A stretch of 64,000 nt of DNA, taken from the NCBI GenBank assembly GCA_016716335.1, contig JADJWN010000013.1, forward strand, positions 1 to 64,000. The letters are read 5' to 3'. Both the position numbers and the translations under genes were made by a program. Numbering within the stretch: the first letter of the stretch is position 1; every line of letters begins with the position of its first letter. Positions 38,590 to 48,810 of this stretch are shown here, piece by piece. The notes under the pieces were generated by a model, which had not been told where the DNA came from, ran no database searches, and worked only from the letters and a program-made list of their open reading frames with translations. The stretch is from Saprospiraceae bacterium. Lineage in GTDB: Bacteria; Bacteroidota; Bacteroidia; Chitinophagales; Saprospiraceae.

Positions 38590-41500
38590 TCAAGTACCGG
38601 TGAAAAGCGTATTGCCTGTACTGATCCACAATATGGCATTAGCTGTCAGTATCACTGATCTGGCAAAGGCATCCTGATTTACCACCGGATGGTTGGCTGC
38701 CTGTGGTATTACCACATCGGTAGTGGTATCCGGTACGTAGTTTCGGTCCCAGTTGCAGCGGTCCGCCCAGTTTTGATTTTTTTGACCGGTCCAGATATTT
38801 TGATTTTTACATGCGGGGATGGGGAGATTATCCAACAGGGCCTGATACTTACGTGCCGTGGTATGGTATGGGCCGGGTGTATCTATGTCGGGCATCACTC
38901 CCCAGGAGCCATATACACTTTCCTGCAGTGAGGCAAGGCTGAAGTTGGTCGCCAGCCTGCATCCCCAGGAGCGTATGGTGTCATGCATCCTGTCGTACAT
39001 TTCATACATGGATACACTGTTCTGAGCAGCCCACATGGCATTCTGATAATCATATGGCTGGCCAAATACATTTCCAACAAAATGCTGGCCACCTTCATAG
39101 GTAATCACTTCCTTGCCAAACACCTGAATATTGTTGTAATCTCTTTTGACTATATCTTTAAAATTGTTCCAGCTGTTTTGTGCATTGGTCATCACGTCTG
39201 CAACTGTACTGCCGGCATGCAGTACCGGATTGCCATTTGCTGAATGGTCGAGTCCAAAATAGTGAGTCGGCGATCCATAATCCCATTCTGTTTGGCGCAA
39301 TTGGGACAAAATCTGCTCATTCAGACCGTTGAAGCCTGCCTGTATGCCCAATACCCGCTTTACTCTGCACCGGTCCTCTCCGAAGACTTGATGCCAAATC
39401 CTGAATATTCTGCCTGCCTTTTCAGCCATTGCCCGCCCATAGCTCAGATTGGCCGGTCGGTTGTTGTTATTGTAGTGTGCCTGTGAGAATATCCAGTTCC
39501 ACACTTCATTGGAATATTCGAGATAAATCCGGGATTTGGAATTGAGCTGATCCCTGAACAGTGTAGCCATCTGTGTGACATAATTGTCGTCTGCCTGGTG
39601 CGGTACGCATATCCATACATCCTTGCCTGTAATATTGGCAAGCTGTATCATCACTTCATAAGGCACCCCATGGTCTCCTGCATAGGTAAAATCCGTTACT
39701 TTACCCCGGTCATTCCATACCGTATTGGTGCTGTTGTTGGTTTCTGCCCAGTCCATGAAGCGCAATACAGTGAAAGGAGCAATTTTATCCAGAAAGACCG
39801 GATAAAAAGGCTGGGCATTCAGGTCGTCATTTTCATGCTGGAGACGCAGCAGCCGGAAATTCCGCATATGATTTCCAAGCGCTGAGGAAGTGATATTTAT
39901 AAAAATATTACCGTTGGTGGTCGGTCTGAAAACTACCCTGTTGGCCTGATTCTGGAGTACCTGGACTCCCCCGCCCCATGTAAAACTTCCACTGCCGTCC
40001 CAAAGCAATACATAGCTGCTGTCTGCCCTGAGATTGCCACCATCTGCCGACAAGATATATCTGACCATTGTGGGCCCGGCAGTCGTAGTGTAAGGAATCT
40101 GCAGCGGATACCCGGCTTCGTCCACAGGGATTTGATTCATGACATTGAGATCCCAGCAGTTACAGGTGCTGGTGTAGGTTATTACATTTCTTCGTATATG
40201 CTTAAACAGATTTTTCATAGGTCTTTCCACACTCCAGTCACTGAAGCTGCTCATATTGGTCCCTATTTCCATGGCACAGGGTGCGGGTGACCAACCTGTA
40301 CAGGTACTGCTGTCAGTTTTCATAAACACCTCAAAGGTGTCTCTGCAGGCATTGGATATCCCCTGAACATGCAAGGTATATTTTCCGGGAGCCAGTGCAT
40401 TGTATTCATTGCCTGAAACTACCGGAATGGTATTCTGATTCTGGTCGGTCAATGAAAAGGACGATCCGGACGCATTGATACGTATATGTCCGTTGGAGAC
40501 ATTGCAGGATGGCATCCGCAGGCATGTGATACTGGTCTGGCAGGGAAATGTGCCATTGTCGTTGAGCAATGTAAACGTCTGGAACAAAGTGTGAGATAGC
40601 CCGGTATTGTCTGTCACGGTAAGCGATACCGGTATCTGACCCAACACATTATACTGATGGGATATTACCTGAGAAGTGGAGGTGCCCGTGCCGTCTCCGA
40701 AGTTCCAGAGGTAAGTCAGTGCCTGACCCTCTGGATCATAGGAAGCCGATGCATCTAAAGTAACCATAACAGGAATCATACCGGAAGACGGGGTCATGGT
40801 GAATTGTGCCACCGGAGGAAGATTGACCTGTACTGATGGATCCGGAGCAACACAGGCATAGGTGGTCGCCAGACGGATCTCATCCATACTGCCATTATTG
40901 GCACAACAGCCCATGTATGTCGCAATACTTCTTATGTGATTATTTACAGTTGTAGTCTGTGTAATCTGAGGGGACGAAGGACCGTTATTGTCCGGCAAAT
41001 CGGGATTGATATACATGCTCACCTGTGTACCTGTGGCTGAAAACTGGATCTGCATGACAATGAAATAACTTTGACCTACTGTGATGGCTACGGGACCCGG
41101 ATAATACTGATCATTCAATCTGAGGGTCCACCTTCTCTGGCCACTTACGTTAGACGGTGTGCCGAAATATCCCGCTGCAATGTGGTGATTGGCACAATTC
41201 GAGCACCACGGAATGTTGTTGTTGTGCAGATCTATAAATATGCTCTCATTATTATTCTGGTTTTTCCGGATCAGAAAACTGACCCAAAGGGTACCGTTGT
41301 TGGAAGTTCCTATGGCTTCATTGCCACTTTGTATATATGAAGCAAACGGCCCGGATGCCGATGTATTGAACCTTCTTCCCGCTGTGAGGTAAGCCTGACC
41401 ACCGGTCGCTCCGTTGCCCACGGTTTGCAGTGTATTGAATGTGAGACTGCCATTATGTATCTGATACCCGGGTATGGTGGTATTGCTTCCCTGCACCTCC

Positions 41501-41655
41501 CACGGATTCTGCCATCCTGTGCTGCCTGACAAGGCATGAAGCGGCTGATTCGGACTGTAATCGAATCCGTCATAGGCAAGGTAGATACATTGACCATGCA
41601 AAATGTTGCCCATGAAAAACAGATATAAAATGCTGAATTTGGTAAATATTTTCAT
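38590..41655 (-). CDS. Secreted multidomain protein: LamG-like domain, PKD domain and glycoside-hydrolase-like TIM barrel
   Basis: This 1021-residue protein has a signal peptide ending at HGQ. An N-terminal concanavalin/LamG-like domain (about 25-270; YDGFDYSPNQPL) is followed by a PKD domain (about 278-365; YLWNFGDGTG). A cysteine-containing beta segment comes next, then a large domain from about residue 465 (EIGTNMSSFSDWSVERPMK, VLRFMDWAETNNS, VPHQADDNYV, IYLEYSNEVWNW), which resembles the cellulase-like barrels of planctomycetes and Bacteroidota, with Glu in LEYSNEVWN as a plausible acid/base. The C-terminal 70 residues (WTGQKNQNWADRCNWDRNYV) are a beta-helix cap-like module. No clear T9SS tail is seen. 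The substrate is unknown, probably a polysaccharide. Confidence 0.78.
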   Translation of the reverse strand: MKIFTKFSILYLFFMGNILHGQCIYLAYDGFDYSPNQPLHALSGSTGWQNPWEVQGSNTTIPGYQIHNGSLTFNTLQTVGNGATGGQAYLTAGRRFNTSASGPFASYIQSGNEAIGTSNNGTLWVSFLIRKNQNNNESIFIDLHNNNIPWCSNCANHHIAAGYFGTPSNVSGQRRWTLRLNDQYYPGPVAITVGQSYFIVMQIQFSATGTQVSMYINPDLPDNNGPSSPQITQTTTVNNHIRSIATYMGCCANNGSMDEIRLATTYACVAPDPSVQVNLPPVAQFTMTPSSGMIPVMVTLDASASYDPEGQALTYLWNFGDGTGTSTSQVISHQYNVLGQIPVSLTVTDNTGLSHTLFQTFTLLNDNGTFPCQTSITCLRMPSCNVSNGHIRINASGSSFSLTDQNQNTIPVVSGNEYNALAPGKYTLHVQGISNACRDTFEVFMKTDSSTCTGWSPAPCAMEIGTNMSSFSDWSVERPMKNLFKHIRRNVITYTSTCNCWDLNVMNQIPVDEAGYPLQIPYTTTAGPTMVRYILSADGGNLRADSSYVLLWDGSGSFTWGGGVQVLQNQANRVVFRPTTNGNIFINITSSALGNHMRNFRLLRLQHENDDLNAQPFYPVFLDKIAPFTVLRFMDWAETNNSTNTVWNDRGKVTDFTYAGDHGVPYEVMIQLANITGKDVWICVPHQADDNYVTQMATLFRDQLNSKSRIYLEYSNEVWNWIFSQAHYNNNNRPANLSYGRAMAEKAGRIFRIWHQVFGEDRCRVKRVLGIQAGFNGLNEQILSQLRQTEWDYGSPTHYFGLDHSANGNPVLHAGSTVADVMTNAQNSWNNFKDIVKRDYNNIQVFGKEVITYEGGQHFVGNVFGQPYDYQNAMWAAQNSVSMYEMYDRMHDTIRSWGCRLATNFSLASLQESVYGSWGVMPDIDTPGPYHTTARKYQALLDNLPIPACKNQNIWTGQKNQNWADRCNWDRNYVPDTTTDVVIPQAANHPVVNQDAFARSVILTANAILWISTGNTLFTGT

Positions 41656-41820
41656 ATTCCTGATTACTCAAGTGATAAATACATCTGTGAACGAGTGCTA
41701 AGTTTCAGTCTGTAAATTCAGGGGATTGAAGTCGGGTTGCAAGGCAAAATTAAACTTTTCCTCATTATAAACGGAATAATTTCTTTGCTTAAGATACAAA
41801 ATTCATATCTGCAACCTAAC

Positions 41821-42972
41821 TCACATTTTAACTAAATGCCCGGTTTGTACTCCGAAATGGGTAAGTACTCTCACATGGTATATACCCGGAAGCAAATCAG
41901 ATACGGAGAAAGAGGCCGTCTTGGAATGTAATACTGGGCTGCCTGATTGGTCTGTTACAGTGATTCTTATTAATTCGCCGGGATGAATCACCTGAATATG
42001 GTCGTTGGAAGGATTGGGTACTACTTTTATCGGGGCGAGGTGTATTGCTGCATTATCGGTTTCAGAGCTGATTTTTACGCCACTAATATCTGAAAGAGCA
42101 GTTACAGTCTCCCATGCCACTCTCTGCATCACAGCAGCCTGTGCCGTCGAAGGCAGGCCGGTTATATCTCCACCAAATCGCCCGGTGAGTCTGGACGGTA
42201 ATCCTTCCGGACTTTCTCTGAATATACAGGCATACATCACGAGTGCCACAAAATAATTGCCGGCGTTGGTGAGATGGATGTCATCGGTAAAAAAATGACG
42301 AAAATCCTGAACACCGGGTAATTCACCCTTATTTATGGCTTCCGTTAGGTTGTAAAATGCCTGGCCCGCCGGCACCATCCATACTTCTTCGGAGGGGAAA
42401 ATATGTCGAACAGAATCCACTATGCTGCGCCAAAGTCTGAAATCTGTCCTGAGTCTGGGTTGCCAGGTCAGTGAATCTCCGTTGTCATAAGGACAGCCCT
42501 CGGTTGTGCCTGTATGAATACAGTGCCAGGTCTCATAGATATAATATCTGAGAGGTCTGTTTTGATTATTGTCCAAAGCATATCTTAAAAATTTACGGGC
42601 GTTTGCATAAGTATTGCTCCAGGTAAGATGATTCTGCAGCGGGATAGCTTCGGTCACAACCAATACATCATGGTTGCCCTGGGGAAATGCCTGAACATAT
42701 GGTGTACCCTGACAGCCTGCATAGTTCTCATAATTCCACCACAAGGGTGCTCCATTGCAGATTTGCTGATTATAGTTATAATATTTACCCGAAGCTTTGG
42801 CCAGTTCGCTGAGCATATGCGGCATGTCAAAATTGACCAGACTATGCCCAACAAAAAAAGGATTGGCAGAGCTAAGGCTTTGGCCGTGGAGTAAATTTGT
42901 AAAGGCTACAAAAGCCAGTATAATCAAGAGAGAATTTTTTGGGGTGTACATAGCCGGTGAATTGATTTTCAA
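41821..42972 (-). CDS. SGNH-like hydrolase with a T9SS type A sorting domain
   Basis: The 383-residue protein has a signal peptide (about residues 1-30, ending LHG), an opening FVGHSLVNFDM that matches block I (here G-H-S) of SGNH hydrolases, and DDIHLTNAGNYFVALVMY, block V with the catalytic Asp-x2-His. The last 75 residues (KVVPNPSNDHIQVIHPGE to GIYHVRVLTH) form a type IX secretion sorting domain, so it is exported to the cell surface. Likely an esterase acting on sugar or glycan acyl groups. It lies 165 bp upstream of the glycoside-hydrolase-like gene on the same strand, so a joint role in polysaccharide breakdown is reasonable. Confidence 0.82.
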   Translation of the reverse strand: MKINSPAMYTPKNSLLIILAFVAFTNLLHGQSLSSANPFFVGHSLVNFDMPHMLSELAKASGKYYNYNQQICNGAPLWWNYENYAGCQGTPYVQAFPQGNHDVLVVTEAIPLQNHLTWSNTYANARKFLRYALDNNQNRPLRYYIYETWHCIHTGTTEGCPYDNGDSLTWQPRLRTDFRLWRSIVDSVRHIFPSEEVWMVPAGQAFYNLTEAINKGELPGVQDFRHFFTDDIHLTNAGNYFVALVMYACIFRESPEGLPSRLTGRFGGDITGLPSTAQAAVMQRVAWETVTALSDISGVKISSETDNAAIHLAPIKVVPNPSNDHIQVIHPGELIRITVTDQSGSPVLHSKTASFSVSDLLPGIYHVRVLTHFGVQTGHLVKM

Positions 42973-43021
42973 AAGTTTTTAATATGGAGGGCAATTTTCG
43001 CATTAAAGCTGCTTTTTCTTT

Positions 43022-43062
43022 AAAAAAAAACCTGCATATCGCTATCTTAAGCGTATGCAGGT
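43022..43062 (-). terminator. Strong terminator of the aconitase gene
   Basis: On the minus strand ACCTGCATACGCT pairs with AGCGATATGCAGGT (one bulged base) around a short loop and is followed by nine Ts. It lies 26 bp after the aconitase stop. Confidence 0.85.
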
Positions 43063-43087
43063 CAAATATCATGAAAAAGACTAAAAC

Positions 43088-45358
43088 TTAATTTACACCC
43101 AGTTCCTGTCTGATTTTATTCAGTGCAGATCCGGCTCTGACCCAACCTATCTGGGCTTCGTTGTACGTATGATTGAGATCAAATCTGTCTTCAGTACCGT
43201 CGGCATGGATCAGGTGCATTTGCAGGGGCACTCCGGGTTTCATATTTTCAAAGCCCAGTATACTTATTCTGTCATCCTGCCTAACTTTATCATAATCCTC
43301 CGGATTGGCAAAAGTCAATGCCAGCATACCTTGTTTTTTCAGATTGGTCTCATGTATTCTGGCAAAGGATTTGACCACCACCGCTTTGACACCGAGGTAT
43401 CTGGGCTCCATGGCGGCATGCTCTCTGGAAGATCCTTCCCCGTAGTTTTCTTCACCGAAAATTACGGTACCCACTCCATTGGATTGATAGAGCCTTGCAG
43501 AATCCGGTACTTTCATATAATCATTGCTGATAAAATTCAGCACTTTATTGGTCTCATCATTGAAATAGTTGACAGCACCTATCATACAGTTATTCGAAAT
43601 ATTTTCGAGGTGTCCCCTGTATTTGAGCCATGGACCTGCCATGGAGATATGGTCTGTGGTACATTTGCCCTTGGTCTTGATAAGTATGCGCATATCCTTC
43701 AGTTCGTGTGCTTCGATTGGCTCGAACGGCTTAAGTAGCTGCAGACGGTCGGAGTTGGGATCTACTTTTACCACCACACTGCTGCCATCCTCCATAGGTG
43801 CCTTATATCCGGCATCCTCTACATCAAAGCCTTTGGGCGGAAGTTCTATACCTTCGGGAGCATCCAGTTTTACGTGTTCTCCGTTTTCATTGACCAGTGT
43901 ATCTGTAAGCGGATTGAAAGTGAGATCTCCTGCTATTGCCAAGGCAGTAACAATCTCCGGAGAAGCCACAAAAGCATGCGTGCTGGCCAAACCATCGTTT
44001 CGCTTGCTGAAATTACGGTTGAATGAGGTAATGATGGAATTCTTCCGGTTGGGGTCATCTATATGTCGCTCCCATTGTCCGATACAGGGGCCACAGGCAT
44101 TGGCAAGCACTACGCCTCCCATTTTTTCAAATTCCTCGAGCAGTCCATCCCGCTCTACGGTATAACGGATTTGTTCTGAACCCGGTGTAACGGTAAACTC
44201 TGACTTTACCTTAAGTTTTTTGGCCACTGCCTGCCTTGCCACTGAAGCAGCACGGGTCAGGTCTTCGTAGGATGAATTGGTACATGAACCGATCAATCCT
44301 ACTTCCAGTCTTGCGGGATAATCATTATCTCTGACGGCCTGTGCAAATTTGGATATCGGCCAGGCGAGGTCCGGTGTGTAAGGACCATTGACATGGGGCT
44401 CCAGCGTGCTCAGATCTATCTCTATCACTCTGTCAAAATATTTTTCAGGCTCGGCGTAGCACTCTGCATCACCGGTGAGATGTTCCCTTACCTTGTCTGC
44501 CATAGCGGCTACATCAGCCCTGCCTGTAGCTTCGAGATAGCGTTTCATGGAGTCATCATATCCGAAGGTAGAGGTGGTGGCTCCAATCTCTGCACCCATA
44601 TTGCAGATGGTACCTTTACCGGTACAGGACATGGCCGTAGCTCCTTCCCCAAAATACTCTACGATAGCTCCTGTGCCTCCTTTTACCGTAAGGATGCCCG
44701 CTACTTTAAGTATCACGTCTTTGGGTGAAGTCCATCCCGACAGTTTGCCGGTGAGTTTCACACCAATGATTTTAGGCATTTTGAGTTCCCAGGGCATACC
44801 TGCCATTACATCTACTGCATCCGCACCACCTACTCCGATTGCCAGCATACCGAGTCCGCCTGCATTAGGGGTATGTGAATCGGTACCTATCATCATTCCG
44901 CCGGGAAATGCATAATTTTCCAGTACTACCTGATGTATGATACCTGCACCCGGAGCCCAGAAACCTATGCCGTATTTGTTGGAGATAGATTCCAGAAAGT
45001 CATATACCTCAGAATTAATATGCTTGGCAGACTGAAGGTCTGCATCCGCTCCGGTTTTGGCTAATATCAGGTGATCGCAGTGCACGGTGGAGGGCACAGC
45101 CACCTTTGAGCGACCTGCGGTCATAAACTGAAGCAAAGCCATCTGAGCTGTTGCATCCTGCATGGCTACCCTGTCCGGTGCAAAAAACACATAATCCTTC
45201 CCTCTTCCATAGGGCTGCAGGGGAGAATCAGGATGCAGGTGTGAGTACAGTATTTTTTCAGTAAGCGTGAGAGGCTTTTGAAGTACTTTGCGCACATCCG
45301 CTAACCTTGCGGGCAAAGCTTCGTAGTAAGCCTGTATCATATCCAAATCAAAAGCCAT
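43088..45358 (-). CDS. acnA: Aconitate hydratase
   Basis: With the ATG at 45356-45358 ([16 protein letters not shown]) the protein has 756 residues, matching the mitochondrial-type aconitases. The [4Fe-4S] ligands are in [14 protein letters not shown] and [11 protein letters not shown]; substrate residues are in [20 protein letters not shown], and the swivelling C-terminal domain has [19 protein letters not shown]. It isomerises citrate to isocitrate in the TCA cycle. The frame is open for 63 bp more, but a clear promoter overlaps that stretch, which supports the shorter start. A terminator closes the gene. Confidence 0.96.
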   Translation of the reverse strand: MAFDLDMIQAYYEALPARLADVRKVLQKPLTLTEKILYSHLHPDSPLQPYGRGKDYVFFAPDRVAMQDATAQMALLQFMTAGRSKVAVPSTVHCDHLILAKTGADADLQSAKHINSEVYDFLESISNKYGIGFWAPGAGIIHQVVLENYAFPGGMMIGTDSHTPNAGGLGMLAIGVGGADAVDVMAGMPWELKMPKIIGVKLTGKLSGWTSPKDVILKVAGILTVKGGTGAIVEYFGEGATAMSCTGKGTICNMGAEIGATTSTFGYDDSMKRYLEATGRADVAAMADKVREHLTGDAECYAEPEKYFDRVIEIDLSTLEPHVNGPYTPDLAWPISKFAQAVRDNDYPARLEVGLIGSCTNSSYEDLTRAASVARQAVAKKLKVKSEFTVTPGSEQIRYTVERDGLLEEFEKMGGVVLANACGPCIGQWERHIDDPNRKNSIITSFNRNFSKRNDGLASTHAFVASPEIVTALAIAGDLTFNPLTDTLVNENGEHVKLDAPEGIELPPKGFDVEDAGYKAPMEDGSSVVVKVDPNSDRLQLLKPFEPIEAHELKDMRILIKTKGKCTTDHISMAGPWLKYRGHLENISNNCMIGAVNYFNDETNKVLNFISNDYMKVPDSARLYQSNGVGTVIFGEENYGEGSSREHAAMEPRYLGVKAVVVKSFARIHETNLKKQGMLALTFANPEDYDKVRQDDRISILGFENMKPGVPLQMHLIHADGTEDRFDLNHTYNEAQIGWVRAGSALNKIRQELGVN

Positions 45359-45393
45359 AAGATATTCATTTTGTATTTTTAGGAAAACGTTGG

Positions 45394-45423
45394 CAAAAAT
45401 AGCGTTTTGCCAGAGAATCACAA
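45394..45423 (-). promoter_or_regulatory. Promoter of the aconitase gene
   Basis: On the minus strand TTG (45421-45423), a 19-base spacer and TATTTTTG (45394-45401) form a textbook Bacteroidota promoter. The start site would fall near 45388, about 30 bases before the ATG at 45358. Confidence 0.65.
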
Positions 45424-45580
45424 GGATAACAGCGTGTATTAATTATTGTTGAGATCTTCATTGAATCAGCTCATAATAGTATATATCAGAAAAAATTATT
45501 CTTTTCGATTTAAGGCTTTTGCCGGATGGCTTTAGCTTTAGCCTTATCCATTTACCTCTCCTGTTTGCCTTAGGCAGATA

Positions 45581-46054
45581 CGCTTGATGCAGCAAGGCTT
45601 TGAGGAGTTGCTCGGTGGCTTGTTGGTTGGCAATGATATGTTCTTTTAATTGTTTGGTTTTGGCGAATTGTAATTACCCCAACGGGGTAGAATATTTATA
45701 GAATTTGATTTTGGGATTTATGCGACCCCATCGGGGTCGTATGATTTTTATGAATGGAATTTCTATAAATATTAAATCCCGAAGGGATTAGGACTCTTTC
45801 ACCTCCCTCACCTCAAACGCTTGATGCAGCAATGCTTTGAGGAGTTGCTCGGTGGCTTGTTGGTTGGCAATGATATGTTCTTTTAATTGTTTGGTTTTGG
45901 CGAATTGTAATTACCCCAACGGGGTAGAATATTTATAGAATTTGATTTTGGGATTTATGCGACCCCATCGGGGTCGTATGATTTTTATGAATGGAATTTC
46001 TATAAATATTAAATCCCGAAGGGATTAGGACTCTTCCACCTCCCTCACCTCAAA
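45581..46054. repeat. Two extra tandem copies (237-bp period) of the hsdS 3' end plus REP palindromes
   Basis: The segment starting CGCTTGATGCAGC at 45581 recurs at 45818 and, with few changes, as CGCCTGATGCAGC at 46055 inside hsdS, exactly 237 bp apart each time. Each copy contains the last 25-30 codons of hsdS (minus strand, ending LLHQAFEVREVKES and a stop) followed by TACCCCAACGGGGTA, GCGACCCCATCGGGGTCGTA and AATCCCGAAGGGATT palindromes. The real hsdS stop (46025) lies in such a palindrome. The outermost copy (near 45581) diverges after ALLHQAY. From 45424 to 45580 I see no gene. Confidence 0.88.
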
Positions 46055-47344
46055 CGCCTGATGCAGCAATGCTTTGAGCAGTTGCTCCGTGGCTTGTTGG
46101 TTGGCGATGATGTGTTCTTTTAATTGTTTGATTTTGGCCAATTGTTTTTCTATTTCTGCCACTATGCGTTTTTGCTCAGAAAGTGGGGGAAGGGGGATGT
46201 CTATATCTCTTATTGTTCCCATTGATAAGCTCGGTTGTGCAGTAGCTTTAATGTGTTTAAAAAGTTCTCTTTGCCCAATTTTTGACATCAAAAAATAGTT
46301 TACATAAGTAACATCTATCATTTCTTCACAACCTTCAAATGGTTCCATTTTAGCAACATTTGGAGCTAAATGCCATCTTTCGTTCTCTTTAAAGGTTGCA
46401 ACATCTCCTATGCCTGCACCAATAAAAGTAACAAGCAAACATTTCTTTGTAAGAGCACACCTATCTAATAATTGAGACACCTCTTTATCAATGTAAAGCA
46501 AATTAGTCTTGTCTATTTCCAAGGGTCTAACATTCTGTGCTCTTACAACAGGAATTTCACCATCTTCTCGCAGTTTTATGTGTTCTGTATATTCAAAGCC
46601 TGCCAACTTAGTAACAAAAAAGATATCATCTGTCTTACACCAAACCCAACTTTTGGGAATTTCATATTCATCGATATAACTTACAGACTGTTCTGTTGAT
46701 TTGCCACTTTTCAGTTTCTTAGCTTTAATCAATGCTTCCTTTTGTGCTTTGATGCGTTTGAGCAATTCGCTGGCGGGTTCGTCATTTGAGTCTTGTGCCA
46801 CCAGTTTGCCCTGCACCGCTTCTTGTAATATGGCTTGCTCTAATTGGGTGAGGAGGGTGAGGTGGTCAGCGAATATTTTGTCGGACTCCAATTCTTTCTC
46901 AACTAATTTCTTTTCAAGTTCAATAATCTCACGTTGCTTGTCAATGCTTGGCACTGTTACCATTACATCAGCAATTCTATTCATTGGCAAACTCACGTTT
47001 GCCATTCCTTTCATTTGCGAAACCAATAATTCTTCTCTATTCCAGTGCAGATAAATGTGTAAATACTTAGCTAAAACAAAGTTTTCATCTTTCGGAATAA
47101 CGGCACAAAGAATATTTCCCAAAGCAAATTTCCCTTCACAATATTTTACACGCTTCATACTTGCGTGTCCGTGTCCTGTAGATGAAACCAAAGGAATAAT
47201 AACTGCTTTCGCATCAAATTGATATTGATTGTGAGTTTTATCTGTTTCGCCCAATGTAATCATTGTGTAAGGACCTGGAATAGCTTTCATTATTCCTGTC
47301 TCACCTTTTGTAATCGTGCATATATCGCCTAGTCTGTACTTCAT
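46025..47344 (-). CDS. hsdS: Type I restriction-modification specificity subunit HsdS
   Basis: The 439-residue protein has two target-recognition domains, each with an N-terminal KYRLGDICTITKG or IPKSWVWCKTDDIF opening and each followed by a conserved coiled coil (REIIELEKKLVEKELESD; PPLSEQKRIVAEIEKQL). The HsdS layout is clear, with the central linker near residues 150-225. It directs the HsdM methyltransferase and HsdR to a split DNA site. It directly abuts hsdM (47345). The last codons and stop lie in a REP palindrome, and the C-terminal coding segment is repeated downstream. Confidence 0.93.
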   Translation of the reverse strand: MKYRLGDICTITKGETGIMKAIPGPYTMITLGETDKTHNQYQFDAKAVIIPLVSSTGHGHASMKRVKYCEGKFALGNILCAVIPKDENFVLAKYLHIYLHWNREELLVSQMKGMANVSLPMNRIADVMVTVPSIDKQREIIELEKKLVEKELESDKIFADHLTLLTQLEQAILQEAVQGKLVAQDSNDEPASELLKRIKAQKEALIKAKKLKSGKSTEQSVSYIDEYEIPKSWVWCKTDDIFFVTKLAGFEYTEHIKLREDGEIPVVRAQNVRPLEIDKTNLLYIDKEVSQLLDRCALTKKCLLVTFIGAGIGDVATFKENERWHLAPNVAKMEPFEGCEEMIDVTYVNYFLMSKIGQRELFKHIKATAQPSLSMGTIRDIDIPLPPLSEQKRIVAEIEKQLAKIKQLKEHIIANQQATEQLLKALLHQAFEVREVEES

Positions 47345-48787
47345 CTATGCCAACGATTTTAACTCTTCCAAAATCTTGGAAATTTTTAATTGATTATTTT
47401 CAATTTTATTGATGATTGCCTTTCTATCATAAACAACTTCTTCAACAACTTTATTCGGATTCTTTATATCCAAATCATAGTTGCGGTCTATAATGGTTTG
47501 TATGGGCACTTTCCAGGCCACTTCGCTTTCTTCTCTATTGTTCCACCATTGCTTAATGGGTTCAAATTCTTCTATGCGTATGGGCTTGGTTTTGCTGTAG
47601 GCTTTTTGTCCTTCGGGCAAGGTGTGTTCGTAATACCAAATTTCTTTGGTGGGCTTGCCTTTTTCAAAGAAAATCAGGTTGGTGTTTACGGTGGCATAAG
47701 GGGCAAATACACTTTGGGGCAATCGCACAATGGTATGCACATTGCAATCTTCCAACAGTTTTTGCCTTACCCGTTGTTTTACGCCATCGCCTGTTAAACT
47801 GCCATCGGGCAATACAATGCCTGCCCGTCCGCCCTGTCCGTCCGACAGGCGGGCATCTTTCAGCAATTGGATAAACAGTATCAAAAACAAATCGGCACTT
47901 TCCTTGGTGCGGTAATTCAAGGGGAAATTGGTTTCCATACCATCGCCCACCACACCACCAAAAGGCGGATTGGCTACAATGATATCCACACGGTCTTTTT
48001 GTTTAATGGAGTTGTATTCACGGCTCAGCGAATCACCGTTTTCAATTTGCGGCACTTCAATGTCGTGGGTTATCAGGTTTACCACACTGAGCATAAAAGG
48101 CAGGGGTTTCAGTTCGCTGCCTGTAACGGTTTCCTGTAAAGTTTTGCGGTCGTCAATATTCTTTACCTGCTTTTTCAGGTGTTCAATGGCACACACCAAA
48201 AAGCCCGCAGTTCCGCAGGCAGGGTCGGTAATTTTCTCGCCCAATTTGGGGTTTACCATATCCACAATAAACTGGGTTACGGCCCTTGGGGTGTAAAATT
48301 CGCCTGTGTCTTTCTTGGCAGCCAATCCCTGCAAAATCTCCTCATAAATCACATTAAAAACGTGATGTTCTTTGCTGCTGTTAAAATCAATTTCGTTGAG
48401 TTTGTTTATAGCCTGGCGGAAGGTGGTTCCGCTTTTCATATAGTTGTTGGTGCCGTCAAATATTTGGCGAATGGTTATGCCCAAACGGTCATCAGCCGCA
48501 ACCGTCAGGTTTTTGAGTGTCGGGAACAGTTTGTTGTTCACAAAATTGATGAGTTCATCACCTGTGATGCCTTCGTCATCTTCTGCCCAATTTCGCCACT
48601 GCAATTCCGCAGGAATAGGCGATTTGTATTTGGGGTTCAGGATTTCTTTTTCTTTGTCTTTGTCGTCAAAGAGTTTCAGAAATATCATCCAGCCCAATTG
48701 CTCAATGCGTTGTGCATCTCCGCTCAGGCCCGGGTCTTTGCGGAAGATGTCTCGGATGGATTTTATGGTGCCTGCTATGTTGGTCAT
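47345..48787 (-). CDS. hsdM: Type I restriction-modification methyltransferase HsdM
   Basis: This 480-residue N6-adenine methyltransferase has the N-terminal helical HsdM_N domain (residues 5-140), the S-adenosylmethionine loop TDPACGTAGFLV near 195 and the catalytic NPPFGG near 277. Residues near 312-322 (DARLSDGQGG) are an in-frame insertion encoded by a GC-rich micro-palindrome, just before the conserved RAGIVLPDGSL. The rest looks intact, so methylation may still work. It precedes hsdS without a gap, and 1.6 kb of REP repeats lies directly upstream, where its promoter must be. Confidence 0.94.
   Translation of the reverse strand: MTNIAGTIKSIRDIFRKDPGLSGDAQRIEQLGWMIFLKLFDDKDKEKEILNPKYKSPIPAELQWRNWAEDDEGITGDELINFVNNKLFPTLKNLTVAADDRLGITIRQIFDGTNNYMKSGTTFRQAINKLNEIDFNSSKEHHVFNVIYEEILQGLAAKKDTGEFYTPRAVTQFIVDMVNPKLGEKITDPACGTAGFLVCAIEHLKKQVKNIDDRKTLQETVTGSELKPLPFMLSVVNLITHDIEVPQIENGDSLSREYNSIKQKDRVDIIVANPPFGGVVGDGMETNFPLNYRTKESADLFLILFIQLLKDARLSDGQGGRAGIVLPDGSLTGDGVKQRVRQKLLEDCNVHTIVRLPQSVFAPYATVNTNLIFFEKGKPTKEIWYYEHTLPEGQKAYSKTKPIRIEEFEPIKQWWNNREESEVAWKVPIQTIIDRNYDLDIKNPNKVVEEVVYDRKAIINKIENNQLKISKILEELKSLA
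47822..47855. repeat. GC-rich micro-palindrome inside hsdM
   Basis: The plus strand reads TGCCCGTCCGCCCTGTCCG followed by TCCGACAGGCGGGCA. CTGTC/GACAG and TGCCCG.../...CGGGCA can fold as a hairpin. It adds about ten residues in frame to HsdM. Confidence 0.7.
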
Positions 48788-48810
48788 TTGTTTTATGTGT
48801 TTATGGTTTT

